Notes: generated by a model not told the origin, from the sequence alone. DNA of 64,000 nucleotides from JAWWPY01 sp963822825 (GCA_963822825.1 CAWGIW010000005.1:248001-312000), one strand, 5' to 3'; shown: positions 28,769 to 38,032, numbered from the stretch's first letter. Made by a program: numbers and translations.

Positions 28769-28996
28769 CTACTTCTTCACCACGAATGTGCCCATCGGGC
28801 TGGTGACGACCAGCCCTTCTTCTTTGAGCGCGTCCAGCGCCTTCCGCACGGTGGTCAGCGCCACCCCGAAATCCTGGGCCATGGTGACGATCGACGGCAG
28901 CCTTCCACCGGGCGGGTACTCGCCGCTGCCGATCCGCGCCTTCAGGATGGCGTGAATCTGCCGCCACGGGGCGACGGGACCGTCATGATCAATCAC
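28769..28996 (-). CDS. Short GntR-type DNA-binding protein
   Basis: A 75-residue protein consisting almost only of a GntR winged helix: WRQIHAILKARIGSGEYPPG, RLPSIVTMAQDFGVALTTVR, KALDALKEEGLVVTSPMGTF. No effector domain follows; the stop comes directly after the wing. GTG 28996 is the only sensible start. It could be a genuine mini-regulator, as often found beside small actinomycete genes, or the remains of a larger GntR protein. Its targets are unknown. Confidence 0.8.
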   Translation of the reverse strand: MIDHDGPVAPWRQIHAILKARIGSGEYPPGGRLPSIVTMAQDFGVALTTVRKALDALKEEGLVVTSPMGTFVVKK

Positions 28997-29160
28997 TCGG
29001 CCAGGGTACGTCGCTGCTGCTCACGGCCCCGCAAGACAGCATGGGGTAGCACGCGGCCCCATGCTAGTGTTTAGATGGCGGCGTATGACAAAGCGGCCCC
29101 GGCAAGCGCTCACACGCCGACCTGGCCTCGGCAGTCCCCTACCCGTGGAAGGGAACCACC

Positions 29161-29319
29161 GTGGACACATCATCCAGTGCCCCTGGCACGCCAGCACAGG
29201 ACAGGCAGCGCCACCCCATCGAAGGCGGCTTGCCGCAGCCAGCCGAAGACCACGGCGGCTTCACGCCCCCCGACATTCCCCTCACGGAAGTGCTCCACGA
29301 CTACGGCGGCGGTGCCTGA
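29161..29319 (+). CDS. Small hypothetical protein, 52 residues
   Basis: Short frame with a good ribosome binding site (GGAAGGGAACCACC then GTG). The peptide starts VDTSSSAPGTPAQDRQ, is rich in Pro, Gly and acidic residues, and ends EVLHDYGGGA. No domain is recognised. The site and position make translation likely, but function is unknown. The following frame (29340-29559) may be its partner. Confidence 0.5.
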   Translation: MDTSSSAPGTPAQDRQRHPIEGGLPQPAEDHGGFTPPDIPLTEVLHDYGGGA

Positions 29320-29339
29320 CCGGGGGCGGCAAGTTCCCG

Positions 29340-29559
29340 GTGCTGGCCGTTATGGCAGCCCGCTGGCCCGGATGGGACATCCAGCCAGTGACCGGCGGGG
29401 CCGGATACACGGCGCACCAGCCCGGCCGGGCTGGTGCTGTGGGCGGCGAACCTGGAAACCTTGGACGGCCTGCTCGTGGCAGCAGAACAGCAGGCCCGGC
29501 GAGTGACCCAGCCGTTGATCGCTCACAGGACCAGAACCCGGCGTCGGCACTGGCTGTGA
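29340..29559 (+). pseudogene. Possible frameshifted small gene
   Basis: Frame 1 reads MAARWPGWDIQPVTGG and, after one shift near 29420-29430, continues LVLWAANLETLDGLLVAAEQ to a stop at 29557-29559. A Trp-rich start followed by a leucine-rich helix recalls small actinomycete proteins found beside short Pro-rich ones. It is either a small gene with one sequence error or a relic. Evidence is compositional only. Confidence 0.3.
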
Positions 29560-29571
29560 GCGAACGTTCGC
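29560..29571. promoter_or_regulatory. LacI-type operator, distal copy
   Basis: GCGAACGTTCGC is a perfect CG-centred palindrome 211 bases upstream of the LacI-3 start. A second copy of its first 11 bases is at 29736-29746. Confidence 0.65.
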
Positions 29572-29735
29572 ACCCCGAGGGCAGGCGGCGGCGCAGACCG
29601 AGCCGCGGAGGCCGACGAACAGCCGCTGAGGCCCTGGCCTGGCCGGTGATCACCGTCTGTCATTCCCCAATAACCCGGATTAAACGTGATCGAAACGTGT
29701 CTTGACCGGCTATCCCTTCGAACCTTACCTTCTAG

Positions 29736-29746
29736 GCGAACGTTCG
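29736..29746. promoter_or_regulatory. LacI-type operator, proximal copy
   Basis: GCGAACGTTCG repeats the distal site 176 bases downstream and lies 36-46 bases before the LacI-3 ATG, a position suited to autorepression of the LacI-3/GH51/importer operon. The paired arrangement could support looping. Confidence 0.7.
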
Positions 29747-29781
29747 TTCAAACCATAACGAGCCGGGCATGGCAGGGCGGA

Positions 29782-30846
29782 ATGGCACGTCGGTACGTCT
29801 CGATCAAGGAAGTCGCGGCGCGGGCCGGGGTCAGCTTCCAGACCGCGAGCAAGGTGCTCAACGGCGGCAACGTCCGGGTGTCGGCCGAGACCGCAGCGCG
29901 GATCATCGAGGTCGCCGGGCAGCTGGGTTACCGGCCCAACACCGTCGCCAGAAGCCTCGTCCAGCAGACGACGGCCACCATCGGGCTCATCGCCGGGGAC
30001 ATGACCGATGGCGCGCTCGCCCAGTTCGCCGTGGCCGCCGAGCGCACGGCCCGCCGCCACGGGCACGCCGTCCTGGTCGGGAACCTGGCCCAGGGGGGCG
30101 AGGACGGCGCGGCCGTGGTGCAGATGCTGCTCGACCGGCGGGTTGACGGGGTGATCGCCGCCGCGCCCCAGCTGGAGGAGGACCCGGTGGTCGCGGAACT
30201 GCTCCGCAGCTACGTGCCGGCGGTGAGCCTGCATCACGTGCCCGGTGGCGGGGTCCCGCTCGTCGGCTCGAACCACCGGGAAGGCGCCCGGCTCGCCACC
30301 CAGCACCTGATGCAGCTCGGTCACACCTCGATCGGCACCGTCACCGGCCCGTTCCGCCGCCACGTGGTACGCAGCCGCCTGCATGGGTACGAGGACGCGC
30401 TGCGGTCCGCCGGCATCGAGCCCGGCGAGGACCTGGCGGTCGAGGCGGACTGGACACCGGGCACTGCGGCGGCCGCCACCCGGCTGCTGCTCGAGCGGGA
30501 CCCCGAGATGACCGCCATCTTCGTGCACAGCGACACCATGGCGATCGGGGTGCTGAGCGCGCTGGCCGCGGCCCATAGCCGGGTTCCCGCTGATGTCGCG
30601 GTCGTGAGCTGCGACGACATGCCCTTCGCCGAATACCTGACCCCCTCGCTTTCCTCGCTGCGGGTTCCGTTCGCGGAGACCGGCGAGCAGGCCGTCGAGC
30701 TCCTGCTGCGCCGCATCGCCGGGGAGCCCCCGCCGGGCGAGCCCGTCCGGCTGCTGCCGGTCGAGCTGATCGTGCGGGACTCCTGCGGCGGCCAGGCCCA
30801 GCCGGCACCGGCCCGGCCAGCACACACAAGATCGGAGGACTCGTGA
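29782..30846 (+). CDS. LacI-family regulator 3
   Basis: Intact LacI-type repressor of about 354 residues with helix-turn-helix VSIKEVAARAGVSFQTASKV, hinge LGYRPNTVARSLV and a ligand domain from TIGLIAGDM to VPADVAVVSCDDMPFAEYLT and VELIVRDS. ATG 29782 is chosen because the domain starts six residues later; in-frame sequence continues upstream to 29686 but crosses the proximal operator. Its stop overlaps the GTG of the GH51 gene (GTGA), so it is co-transcribed with the enzyme and transporter it presumably controls. Two GCGAACGTTCG sites upstream are its likely targets. Confidence 0.9.
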   Translation: MARRYVSIKEVAARAGVSFQTASKVLNGGNVRVSAETAARIIEVAGQLGYRPNTVARSLVQQTTATIGLIAGDMTDGALAQFAVAAERTARRHGHAVLVGNLAQGGEDGAAVVQMLLDRRVDGVIAAAPQLEEDPVVAELLRSYVPAVSLHHVPGGGVPLVGSNHREGARLATQHLMQLGHTSIGTVTGPFRRHVVRSRLHGYEDALRSAGIEPGEDLAVEADWTPGTAAAATRLLLERDPEMTAIFVHSDTMAIGVLSALAAAHSRVPADVAVVSCDDMPFAEYLTPSLSSLRVPFAETGEQAVELLLRRIAGEPPPGEPVRLLPVELIVRDSCGGQAQPAPARPAHTRSEDS

Positions 30847-32326
30847 CCCGCATCATGGTGGACCCGGCCCGGCCGCTCGGCAGCGTGGACCGGAACGTGT
30901 TCGGCGGCTTCGTCGAGCATCTCGGCCGGTGCATCTACGGCGGGCTCTATGAGGAGGGCTCGCCCCTGGCCGACGCCCGGGGGTTCCGCACGGACGTGCT
31001 CGGCCTGCTGCGCGACCTGCGGATGGGCGTCCTGCGCTGGCCGGGCGGCAACTTCGTCAGCAACTACCACTGGGCGGACGGCATCGGGCCCAAAGACTCA
31101 CGGCCACGGCGCCCCGAGCTGGCGTGGGGAGGCGAGGAATCCAATCGTTTCGGAACTGATGAATTTCTCGGGTACTGCGCCGAGCTCGGAACGGAGCCCT
31201 ACATCTGCCTGAACATGGGCACCGGCTCGCTGGAAGAGGCGCTCGCCTGGGTCGAGTACTGCAACGGCGCGGGCGACACCGCCTGGGCCCAGCGGCGCCG
31301 GGAGAACGGTCACGAGGCGCCCTACGGGGTCCGCTACTGGGGTCTCGGCAACGAGATGTACGGGGACTGGCAGGTCGGGGCGGTGTCCGCCGAGGAGTAC
31401 GTGCGGACCGCGACCCGGTGGGCCCGGGCCATCAAGATGCTCGACCCGGAGGCGCAGCTGGTCAGCTGCGGGATGAACGGCTGGAACGACTGGGACCGGG
31501 TCGTCATCGACGGCATGGCGCCCCTGGTCACTACCACTCGCTGCACATCTACACCGGGTCCGACGACTACTGGACCAACGTGCTCCAGCCCCACCAGGCG
31601 GAGCGCGCCATCAACTGTGCGCGCTCACTTATCGAGCGGGCCGCGTACGTCAAGAAGATCACCCGGCCGCCGCGCCTCGCCTACGACGAGTGGAACGTCT
31701 GGTTCCGTGAGCCCGAGGGTGCGCTGGAGGAGCGCTACACGTTCCCCGACGCGCTCGCGGTGGCCACCTACCTGAATATCTTCATCCGCAACTGCCGCTG
31801 GGTCCGGATGGCGAACCTGGCCCAGATGGTCAACGCCATCGCGCCCATCGTCACCACCCCCGACACCGCTGTGACCCAGCCGATCTACTACCCCGTGCTG
31901 CTGCACTCCCAGGCGGCACTCGACCTCGCGGCGGACGTCTACGTGACCGGCGCCGCGGTCAGCCCGATCGGGACCGACCACCACAGCCGCTGGCCGCACC
32001 GGGTCGCCGATCTCGGCCCATTCACCCTCGTGGACGCCGCGGCCACCACGTCCACCGACCGCGGCCGGCTCGCCCTCACGCTCGTGAACAGGAGTCCCGA
32101 TGAGCCGGAGATCGCCGAGATAGTCCTCCGTGACCTCGTCTTCGACAGCGTCGCCGAGGTCCGGACCGTCACCGCCGAACGTGGACGCGACGTCCGCGCC
32201 CGGCCTGACATCGAGGGCACGTGCCTGGAAGAAGGATCGGAGACCCCGAAGGGCACGTCGCTCACCCTCACCCTCCCCCCGCAGTCGTTCACCGTCATCG
32301 AGGTGGCGACGGCAAGCCAGCAGTGA
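30843..32326 (+). CDS. GH51 alpha-L-arabinofuranosidase (one frameshift)
   Basis: Retaining exo-enzyme releasing alpha-L-arabinofuranose from arabinan or arabinoxylan fragments. GTG 30843 overlaps the LacI-3 stop. Family features are FGGFVEHLGRCIYGGLYEEG, VLRWPGGNFVSNYHW, the acid/base Glu in YWGLGNEMYGDW and the nucleophile Glu in AYDEWNVWF. A frame change near 31530 (between DGMAPLV and HYHSLHIYTGSDDYW) splits the barrel; one inserted or lost base explains it. About 494 residues, no signal peptide, so it is cytoplasmic and acts on imported oligosaccharides. The C-terminal beta domain is complete. The following importer genes are in the same operon. Confidence 0.9.
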
Positions 32327-32350
32327 TTCGACACGAGGAGTTCTGCGGAT

Positions 32351-33778
32351 ATGTATATGACCACGCATGAGCGCCGGGCGCGGTCCCGGGGACCCAGATT
32401 CATGGCCGGCCGCGCCGCGGCCGGGATCGCCGGAGTGGCCGCCGTGTCGCTCCTGGCCGCCTGCGGCGGCAGCGGCGGGTCGGCCGCCGCCCCGGCCAGT
32501 TCGGCCACAGGCAGCGCCAGCGCGAGCGCGAGCGCCGGCGCCACGCTGCTGGTGTCCTGCAAGTCATCCAGCGCCACGAAGATCACGTTCTGGGCCTGGG
32601 TGCCCGGCATCGCGCGGGCGGTCGACGAGTTCAACAAGACCCACCCGTCCATCTGCGTCACGCTCGAGGACGAGGGCGCGGGCGACCCCCAGTACGTCAA
32701 GATCGCCGACGCGATCAAGGCCGGCTCGGGTGCTCCCGACGTGGCCGAGGTCGAGTTCGACGAACTCCCGTCGTTCGAGGTGACCCACAGCGTGGTCAAC
32801 CTGGCCAAGTACGGCGCCAACGCCTACAAGGCCAAGTTCGTGCCGTGGGCCTGGGACGAGGTCAGCCAGGGATCGGCGGTGTACGCGATGCCTGGCGACG
32901 CCGGGCCGATGGCCTTCTACTACAACTCCGCGCTGCTGGCCAAGTACCACATCACGCCGCCGACCACCTGGGCGCAGTTCGCGGCGGACGCCGCCGCGCT
33001 CAAGAAGGCCGACCCCTCCGCCTACATGACCGACTTCGCCGCGACCGACCTGCAATGGGTCATGAGCCTGATGGCCCAGGACAACGCCTGGCCCTTCACC
33101 TACAGCGGCGGCAGCAAGGTGGGCATCAACTGGACCGGCCCGGCCCAGACCGCGTTCGCGAACTACTGGCAGAAGCTGATCTCGGCTCATGAGGTCAACG
33201 GCGTGACCGACATGACCGCCACGTCCTTCGCCGACCTGGACAAGTCGATCGATGCGAGCTGGCTCAGTTCCGCGTGGGGTCCCTCGTACTTCGCGCCCGA
33301 CGCCAAGTCCTCCGTGGGCGCCTGGCGGTCCACCGCGCTCCCGCAGTGGACAGCCGGCGCCAAGGTGGCGGCGAACTGGGGCGGCTCGACCTACCCGGTC
33401 TTCACCCAGAGCGCGCACCCGGCGCAGGCCGCCGAGTTCGCCGAGTGGATGAACGGGACCGACCAGTCGTGGACCATCCTCAAGACCGCCCCGTCCTCAC
33501 TGTTCCCGACCTACCTGCCGCTGCTGAACGACCCGACCTACCAGGACATCACGGTGCCGATTTCCGGGTCCTCCCATCCGGACCAGGCGTTCACCGCGGC
33601 GGCGAGCAGCATTCAGGGCGTGCCGTGGCCCCCGTTCATGACTGAGGCGCTCACCGAGTCCGCCACCGTGTTTGCGGGCGTGCTGGACGGCAAGACGACA
33701 CTCTTGCAGGCGTTCAAGAATTTCCAGAACGTCCTGGTGAGCTACGCGAAACAGCAGGGCTTCACGGTCTCGAGCTGA
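32351..33778 (+). CDS. Sugar-binding lipoprotein (family 1 SBP) of the GH51 operon
   Basis: A 475-residue extracellular binding protein. ATG 32351 follows GAGGAG; ATG 32357 is an alternative. The signal segment AGIAGVAAVSLLAAC ends in a lipobox, followed by an Ala/Ser linker (SATGSASASASAG). The mature part has KITFWAWVPGIARAVDEFN, APDVAEVEFDELPSFE and GDAGPMAFYYNSALLA. It differs clearly from the other binding protein at 17478-18800, so the two importers probably take different arabinose-containing ligands. A strong intercistronic hairpin follows the stop. Confidence 0.92.
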   Translation: MYMTTHERRARSRGPRFMAGRAAAGIAGVAAVSLLAACGGSGGSAAAPASSATGSASASASAGATLLVSCKSSSATKITFWAWVPGIARAVDEFNKTHPSICVTLEDEGAGDPQYVKIADAIKAGSGAPDVAEVEFDELPSFEVTHSVVNLAKYGANAYKAKFVPWAWDEVSQGSAVYAMPGDAGPMAFYYNSALLAKYHITPPTTWAQFAADAAALKKADPSAYMTDFAATDLQWVMSLMAQDNAWPFTYSGGSKVGINWTGPAQTAFANYWQKLISAHEVNGVTDMTATSFADLDKSIDASWLSSAWGPSYFAPDAKSSVGAWRSTALPQWTAGAKVAANWGGSTYPVFTQSAHPAQAAEFAEWMNGTDQSWTILKTAPSSLFPTYLPLLNDPTYQDITVPISGSSHPDQAFTAAASSIQGVPWPPFMTEALTESATVFAGVLDGKTTLLQAFKNFQNVLVSYAKQQGFTVSS

Positions 33779-33783
33779 TCGCT

Positions 33784-33817
33784 GGCGCCCGCCGGGCCGC
33801 CGGGCCCGGCGGGCGCC
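33784..33817 (+). terminator. Intercistronic hairpin after the binding protein
   Basis: A perfect 13-bp stem (GGCGCCCGCCGGG and its complement) with an eight-base loop sits between the binding-protein stop and the permease start, with no T-run. Hairpins here commonly stabilise upstream mRNA or attenuate, giving more binding protein than permease. Confidence 0.65.
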
Positions 33818-33833
33818 ACGCACGGAAGGGAGC

Positions 33834-34784
33834 ATGAATGTGAACGGCACCGTGACCCGGGCGCCGAGGCGCACGCTTGCCCCGCGGGGCTTCCTGGTCC
33901 AGTCGGCGTGGATCCACCGGCGGGACCGCAAGGGGTTCTGGTTCGTCGCCCCGTTCCTCGCCGCCTTCCTGGTCCTCATGATCGCGCCGCTCGGGTACGC
34001 GGTCTACCTCAGCCTCTACACCACCCGCATCATCGGCGGCACGGTCTTCACCGGCGCCGCCAACTACACGCAGACCCTGGAATCGGGCCAGTTCTGGTCC
34101 GGCGTCATCCGTGTGATCATCTTCGCCGCCATCCAGATCCCGGTCATGCTCGCCGTCGCGTTCTTCTTCGCGACGATCTTCGATCTCGGGGTGGCCAAGT
34201 ACGGCACGCTGTTCCGGACCATCTTCTTCATCCCGTTCGCGGTGCCCGCCGTGGTCGGCGCGGTGATGTGGTCCTTCCTGCTCGAGCCGCAGTTTGGCCC
34301 CTTCGTACACCTGGCCAACGCCCTTGGCCTGCACAACACCGATTTTTTCTCAACGAACCTCATCCTCCCGTCGATCATCGTCATCGTGATCTGGGAGTGG
34401 ACCGGCTACAACATGCTGATCCTCTACACCGCGCTGAGATCGGTGCCCAGGGACGTCATCGAGGCGGCCATCATGGACGACACCCCGCTGTGGAAGATCA
34501 TCCTGAAGGTGAAGCTCCCGATGGTCCGCCCGGCCATCGTCCTGCTGGTCTTCATCAACACCATCGGCGCCCTGCAGCTCTTCACCGAGCCGGTGATTCT
34601 CGGGTACTTCCAGAACCAGGCGATCTCCATCAACTTCACTCCCACGCTGTACATCTACAACACCGCCATCGCGGGCCAGCAGTACAACCTCGCGGCCGCG
34701 GCCGCGGTGATCCTGGGCCTGGTCATCGTCGTCATCTCGGTCAGCTCGCTGTTCTTCCGCCGCCGGAGGAGTGAATTCAGTTGA
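33834..34784 (+). CDS. Carbohydrate ABC permease, MalF type (GH51 operon)
   Basis: A 316-residue membrane subunit with a cytoplasmic basic leader (about 40 residues) and six predicted helices, beginning FWFVAPFLAAFLVLMIAPLG. The EAA loop is VPRDVIEAAIMDDTPLWKII. ATG 33834 follows GGGAGC. The stop overlaps the next permease start by four bases. The EAA loop has Met-Asp-Asp-Thr where Val-Asp-Gly-Ala is usual, a family variation that may affect which ATPase pairs with it. Confidence 0.92.
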   Translation: MNVNGTVTRAPRRTLAPRGFLVQSAWIHRRDRKGFWFVAPFLAAFLVLMIAPLGYAVYLSLYTTRIIGGTVFTGAANYTQTLESGQFWSGVIRVIIFAAIQIPVMLAVAFFFATIFDLGVAKYGTLFRTIFFIPFAVPAVVGAVMWSFLLEPQFGPFVHLANALGLHNTDFFSTNLILPSIIVIVIWEWTGYNMLILYTALRSVPRDVIEAAIMDDTPLWKIILKVKLPMVRPAIVLLVFINTIGALQLFTEPVILGYFQNQAISINFTPTLYIYNTAIAGQQYNLAAAAAVILGLVIVVISVSSLFFRRRRSEFS

Positions 34785-35758
34785 ACGCAGTCACGATCGT
34801 GAGCCACGGCCGGCCGCCGGAGCCGCCCGTGGCCGCCCCGCCGGACAGCCGCCGCCGGCGGCGCCACCAGCAGCCCAGCGACGAGATCCCGATCGAGTAC
34901 TACGGCCTGCGGCGCGGCACGGTCACCGCCATCACGGCCGCATGCACGGTGTTCGCGGTCTTCACCTTGATCCCCATCGTGTGGCTCATCATCAACTCGA
35001 CGAAGACACAGGCCAACATCTTCGAGACCTTCGGCTTCTGGTTCGCCTCGCCGTTTGAACTGGGGCGCAACTTCGGGCTGCTGTTCCAGAACGTGGACGG
35101 CTACGGGGTGTACTTCCAGTGGTTCGGTAACACCGCCTTGTACGCGGTGCTCGGCGGCGGCGGCGCCACCGCGCTCGCCGCGCTGGCCGGCTATGGCTTC
35201 GCCCGGTTCCACTTCCGCAGCTCCAGAGTGCTGTTCGCGCTCGTCATCGCGGCCCTGCTGGTCCCCATCACCGCCATCACGCTGCCGCTGTACCTGACGT
35301 ACGCCAAGGTCGGCCTCATCGACTCGATCTGGGGAATGATCCTGCCGAGCATGGTGAGCCCGGTCGGGGTCTACCTGATGAAGGTCTTCGTCGAGGTCTC
35401 GGTCCCGCGCGAGCTCATCGACGCGGCGCGGCTCGACGGCGCCAGCGAAATAAGGATCTTCTTCCGGCTCGCCCTGCCGCTCATGGTGCCCGGGCTGATG
35501 ACGGTGCTCCTGCTGAGCGTGGTCGGCGTGTGGAACAACTACTTCCTGCCGCTGATCATCTTCAGCCAGAACCACCTGTACCCGCTGACGGTCGGGCTGG
35601 GCCTGTGGTCTCAGCGGGCCCAGAACAGCGGTAACGCCGAGATCTTCCCGCTCGTGGTGATCGGCGGCCTGGTAACAATCGTCCCGCTCATCGCGCTGTT
35701 CCTCATCCTGCAGCGGTACTGGCGGAGCGGCCTGCTGCTCGGGAGCATCGCGAACTAG
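34781..35758 (+). CDS. Carbohydrate ABC permease, MalG type (GH51 operon)
   Basis: A 325-residue permease with a 45-residue Pro/Arg-rich cytoplasmic leader, then six helices starting AITAACTVFAVFTLIPIVWL. The EAA loop reads VPRELIDAARLDGASEIRIF, canonical for MalG-type subunits. TTG 34781 overlaps the preceding stop; an ATG is absent nearby. The ATPase gene follows after 13 bases, so importer and ATPase are made together. Confidence 0.9.
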   Translation: MNAVTIVSHGRPPEPPVAAPPDSRRRRRHQQPSDEIPIEYYGLRRGTVTAITAACTVFAVFTLIPIVWLIINSTKTQANIFETFGFWFASPFELGRNFGLLFQNVDGYGVYFQWFGNTALYAVLGGGGATALAALAGYGFARFHFRSSRVLFALVIAALLVPITAITLPLYLTYAKVGLIDSIWGMILPSMVSPVGVYLMKVFVEVSVPRELIDAARLDGASEIRIFFRLALPLMVPGLMTVLLLSVVGVWNNYFLPLIIFSQNHLYPLTVGLGLWSQRAQNSGNAEIFPLVVIGGLVTIVPLIALFLILQRYWRSGLLLGSIAN

Positions 35759-35771
35759 GGAGGCAGGTCCC

Positions 35772-36980
35772 GTGTCCACGGTGTCACTGGAAGGTCTGAC
35801 GAAGTTCTATCCCAACGGCGTCGAGGCCGTGCACGCCCTCGACCTGGAGATAAACGACGGCGAGTTCGTGGTCCTGGTCGGGCCGTCCGGGTGCGGCAAG
35901 ACGACCGCGTTGCGCATGGTCGCGGGGCTGGAGGAGATCAGTGCCGGGACGCTGCGGTTCGGCGACCGGATCGTCAACGACGTGTCGCCCCGTGAGCGCG
36001 ATGTGGCCATGGTGTTCCAGAACTACGCGCTGTACCCGCACCTGAGCGTGCATCAGAACATCGGCTTCTCGCTGGAGAACCGGAAGGTCCCCAAGGCCGA
36101 GCGGGACGCGAAGGTCCGCGCGGCGGCGGCCGTGCTGGGGCTCACCGAGGTGCTCGACCGCAGGCCCCGCCAATTGTCCGGCGGGCAGCGGCAGCGCGTC
36201 GCGATGGGCCGGGCGATCGTCCGGGAGCCGTTGGTGTTCCTGATGGACGAGCCGCTGTCCAACCTCGACGCGAAGCTCCGCGTCCAGATGCGCTCCGAGG
36301 TGCTCCGCGTGCACCGGCGGATCGGAGCCGCGACGCTCTACGTCACGCACGACCAGACCGAGGCCATGACCATGGGAGACCGGGTCGCCGTGCTCCGCGA
36401 TGGCGTCCTGCAGCAGGTCGCGGGGCCCAAGGAACTCTATGACCGGCCGGGCAACATCTTCGTCGCCACCTTCATCGGCTCGCCGTCGATGAACCTCTAC
36501 GAGGCCGGCCTCGACGTCAGCGCGGACGCCGCCACTCTGACCCTGGGCACGCAGCGGCTCACCGTCGGCGCCAAGGTGATCAAGCGCACCGACGGGCTCG
36601 CAGCCTTCCACGGGCGCACCGTCATCGTCGGCATCCGCCCCGAGAACCTCGTTGACCCGGCCGCGGCCGGCCTCAGGCCGGAGCCCGGATCGAGCCTGAC
36701 CGCCGAGGTGGACTTCGTGGAAGTTCTGGGCAGCGAGCAGCTGGTCCACTTCACCATCGACGCCCGGCGGGTCCGTGAGGAGTCTGAACTGCGCGGCCAG
36801 GCCGCTCCCGCGGCAGAGCAGGGCGAGATCGTGGCCGCCTCGGTGACAGAGGGCGTGGCCCGGGTCGATCCCCGGGCTGAGATCAAGCCGCGCGAGCGCA
36901 CGGTCTTCGCCCTGGACGTGGAGCGGCTGCACTATTTCGACCCCGCCACCGGCTTCGCGATCGGCGCCGCCGCCGGATGA
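35772..36980 (+). CDS. MsmK/UgpC-type sugar ABC ATPase
   Basis: Cytoplasmic ATPase of the carbohydrate importer, 402 residues. ABC domain: Walker A GPSGCGKTTALRMVAGLEE (about 40-58), Q-loop MVFQNYALYPHLSV, signature LSGGQRQRVAMGRAIVREP, Walker B VFLMDEPLSNLDAKLR, H-loop LYVTHDQTEAMTM. A C-terminal MalK-like OB domain includes VIVGIRPENLVDP and a final HYFDPATGFAI. GTG 35772 follows GGGAGG. MsmK-type ATPases often serve several importers; the GH127 operon in this window lacks an ATPase, so this protein may energise both. Confidence 0.93.
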   Translation: MSTVSLEGLTKFYPNGVEAVHALDLEINDGEFVVLVGPSGCGKTTALRMVAGLEEISAGTLRFGDRIVNDVSPRERDVAMVFQNYALYPHLSVHQNIGFSLENRKVPKAERDAKVRAAAAVLGLTEVLDRRPRQLSGGQRQRVAMGRAIVREPLVFLMDEPLSNLDAKLRVQMRSEVLRVHRRIGAATLYVTHDQTEAMTMGDRVAVLRDGVLQQVAGPKELYDRPGNIFVATFIGSPSMNLYEAGLDVSADAATLTLGTQRLTVGAKVIKRTDGLAAFHGRTVIVGIRPENLVDPAAAGLRPEPGSSLTAEVDFVEVLGSEQLVHFTIDARRVREESELRGQAAPAAEQGEIVAASVTEGVARVDPRAEIKPRERTVFALDVERLHYFDPATGFAIGAAAG

Positions 36981-37053
36981 GGCGTTCGCGGCGCTAGCAT
37001 GGCCCCTGGCATGACCGCCCAGGGGGGACAACCATGGCACCGCATGGAGTCAG

Positions 37054-37470
37054 GTGACTGAGCGCGGCCACGGCTACTCGGGCACGCCGCTGCCGCACAA
37101 GCTCGGCATCAAGCCCGGCCACCTGGTCGCGCTGGTCAGCGCCCCGGACGGGTTCGCGGAGAGCCTCGGTGAGCTGCCCGGCGTCGACGTCAGCCACAGC
37201 CTCGACGCCCCGGCGTTCGATGTGATCGTCTTCTTCGTGACCTGGCGGGCCGAGCTGGACGCCGAACTCAGCGCGTTGCGGCAGCGGATGACCCCGGCCT
37301 GCGGCCTGTGGGTGTGCTGGCCGAAACGGGCGGCCAGGGTGCCCACCGACATGACCGATCAGGTGGTCCGGGACGTCGCCCTGCCCACCGGGCTGGTCGA
37401 CAACAAGGTCTGCGCGATCGACGGGACCTGGTCCGCGCTGCGCCTCGTGATCAGGCGCGAATTGCGCTGA
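37054..37470 (+). CDS. DUF3052 protein
   Basis: A 138-residue cytoplasmic protein of the actinobacterial DUF3052 family: YSGTPLPHKLGIKPGHLVAL near the start, DVIVFFVTWRAELDAEL and LWVCWPKRAARVPTDMTDQV in the middle, VCAIDGTWSALRLVIR at the end. GTG 37054 follows GGAGTCAG. The family has no established biochemical role. It lies between the arabinose operon and the dormancy-type cluster and has no visible DosR-like box of its own. Confidence 0.85.
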   Translation: MTERGHGYSGTPLPHKLGIKPGHLVALVSAPDGFAESLGELPGVDVSHSLDAPAFDVIVFFVTWRAELDAELSALRQRMTPACGLWVCWPKRAARVPTDMTDQVVRDVALPTGLVDNKVCAIDGTWSALRLVIRRELR

Positions 37471-37486
37471 TCACGAGGAGCGCAGG

Positions 37487-38005
37487 TCAGTCGAGCAGCC
37501 TGCGGCCGTCGAACACGCCGAGTTCCTCCCGGTACAGCTCCAGGCCCACACCGTTCGGATCACGGAAGTACATGCTCTCTTCCACGCCGCGGTCGGGGCC
37601 GAGGTAGTCCATGCCCGCCGAGTCGAGCTTCTCCTTGGCCGCGGCGTACTGCTCCGGCGAAATGGAGATCGCCAGGTGCTGCACGCCCCCGATGGTCTCC
37701 TGCCACGCGGGATGGTCATGCCCGGGGAAGTCGAAGAACCCGAGCAGGTTGCGGTTCCCGATGTCGAAGAAGAAATGGCTCGATCCCGCGTAGTCCCGGT
37801 TCTCGACGAGTTCCACCAGGGGAAACCCCAGGAACTCCTGGTAGAACTGGATCGTCTCCTCCACGTCGCGGCAGATGAGCGCGAGATGGTGAACCCCCTG
37901 GACCGTGCTGGCGGGCCGCTCCCCGGGCGGCCGCAGGTATCGCTCCCGCAGTTCTGCCCGGCGTGCCCGGATCTTTTCTAGTTCCTGTCCCTGCGGCTGT
38001 GGCAT
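37487..38005 (-). CDS. VOC/glyoxalase-fold protein of the DevR cluster
   Basis: A 172-residue vicinal-oxygen-chelate protein. Start 38005 (MPQPQGQELEKIRARRAELR) is preferred to an upstream in-frame start that would cross the DosR-like boxes. Module 1 starts VQGVHHLALICRDVEETIQF, module 2 has GGVQHLAISISPEQYAAAKE and YFRDPNGVGLELY, so His and Glu metal ligands of the fold are present. An Arg/Glu-rich helix precedes the fold. Two boxes at 38033-38046 and 38055-38068 lie just upstream and suggest DevR control. Reaction unknown. Confidence 0.85.
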   Translation of the reverse strand: MPQPQGQELEKIRARRAELRERYLRPPGERPASTVQGVHHLALICRDVEETIQFYQEFLGFPLVELVENRDYAGSSHFFFDIGNRNLLGFFDFPGHDHPAWQETIGGVQHLAISISPEQYAAAKEKLDSAGMDYLGPDRGVEESMYFRDPNGVGLELYREELGVFDGRRLLD

Positions 38006-38032
38006 GGCTGCCTCCCAGCGACAGGCTAACCC

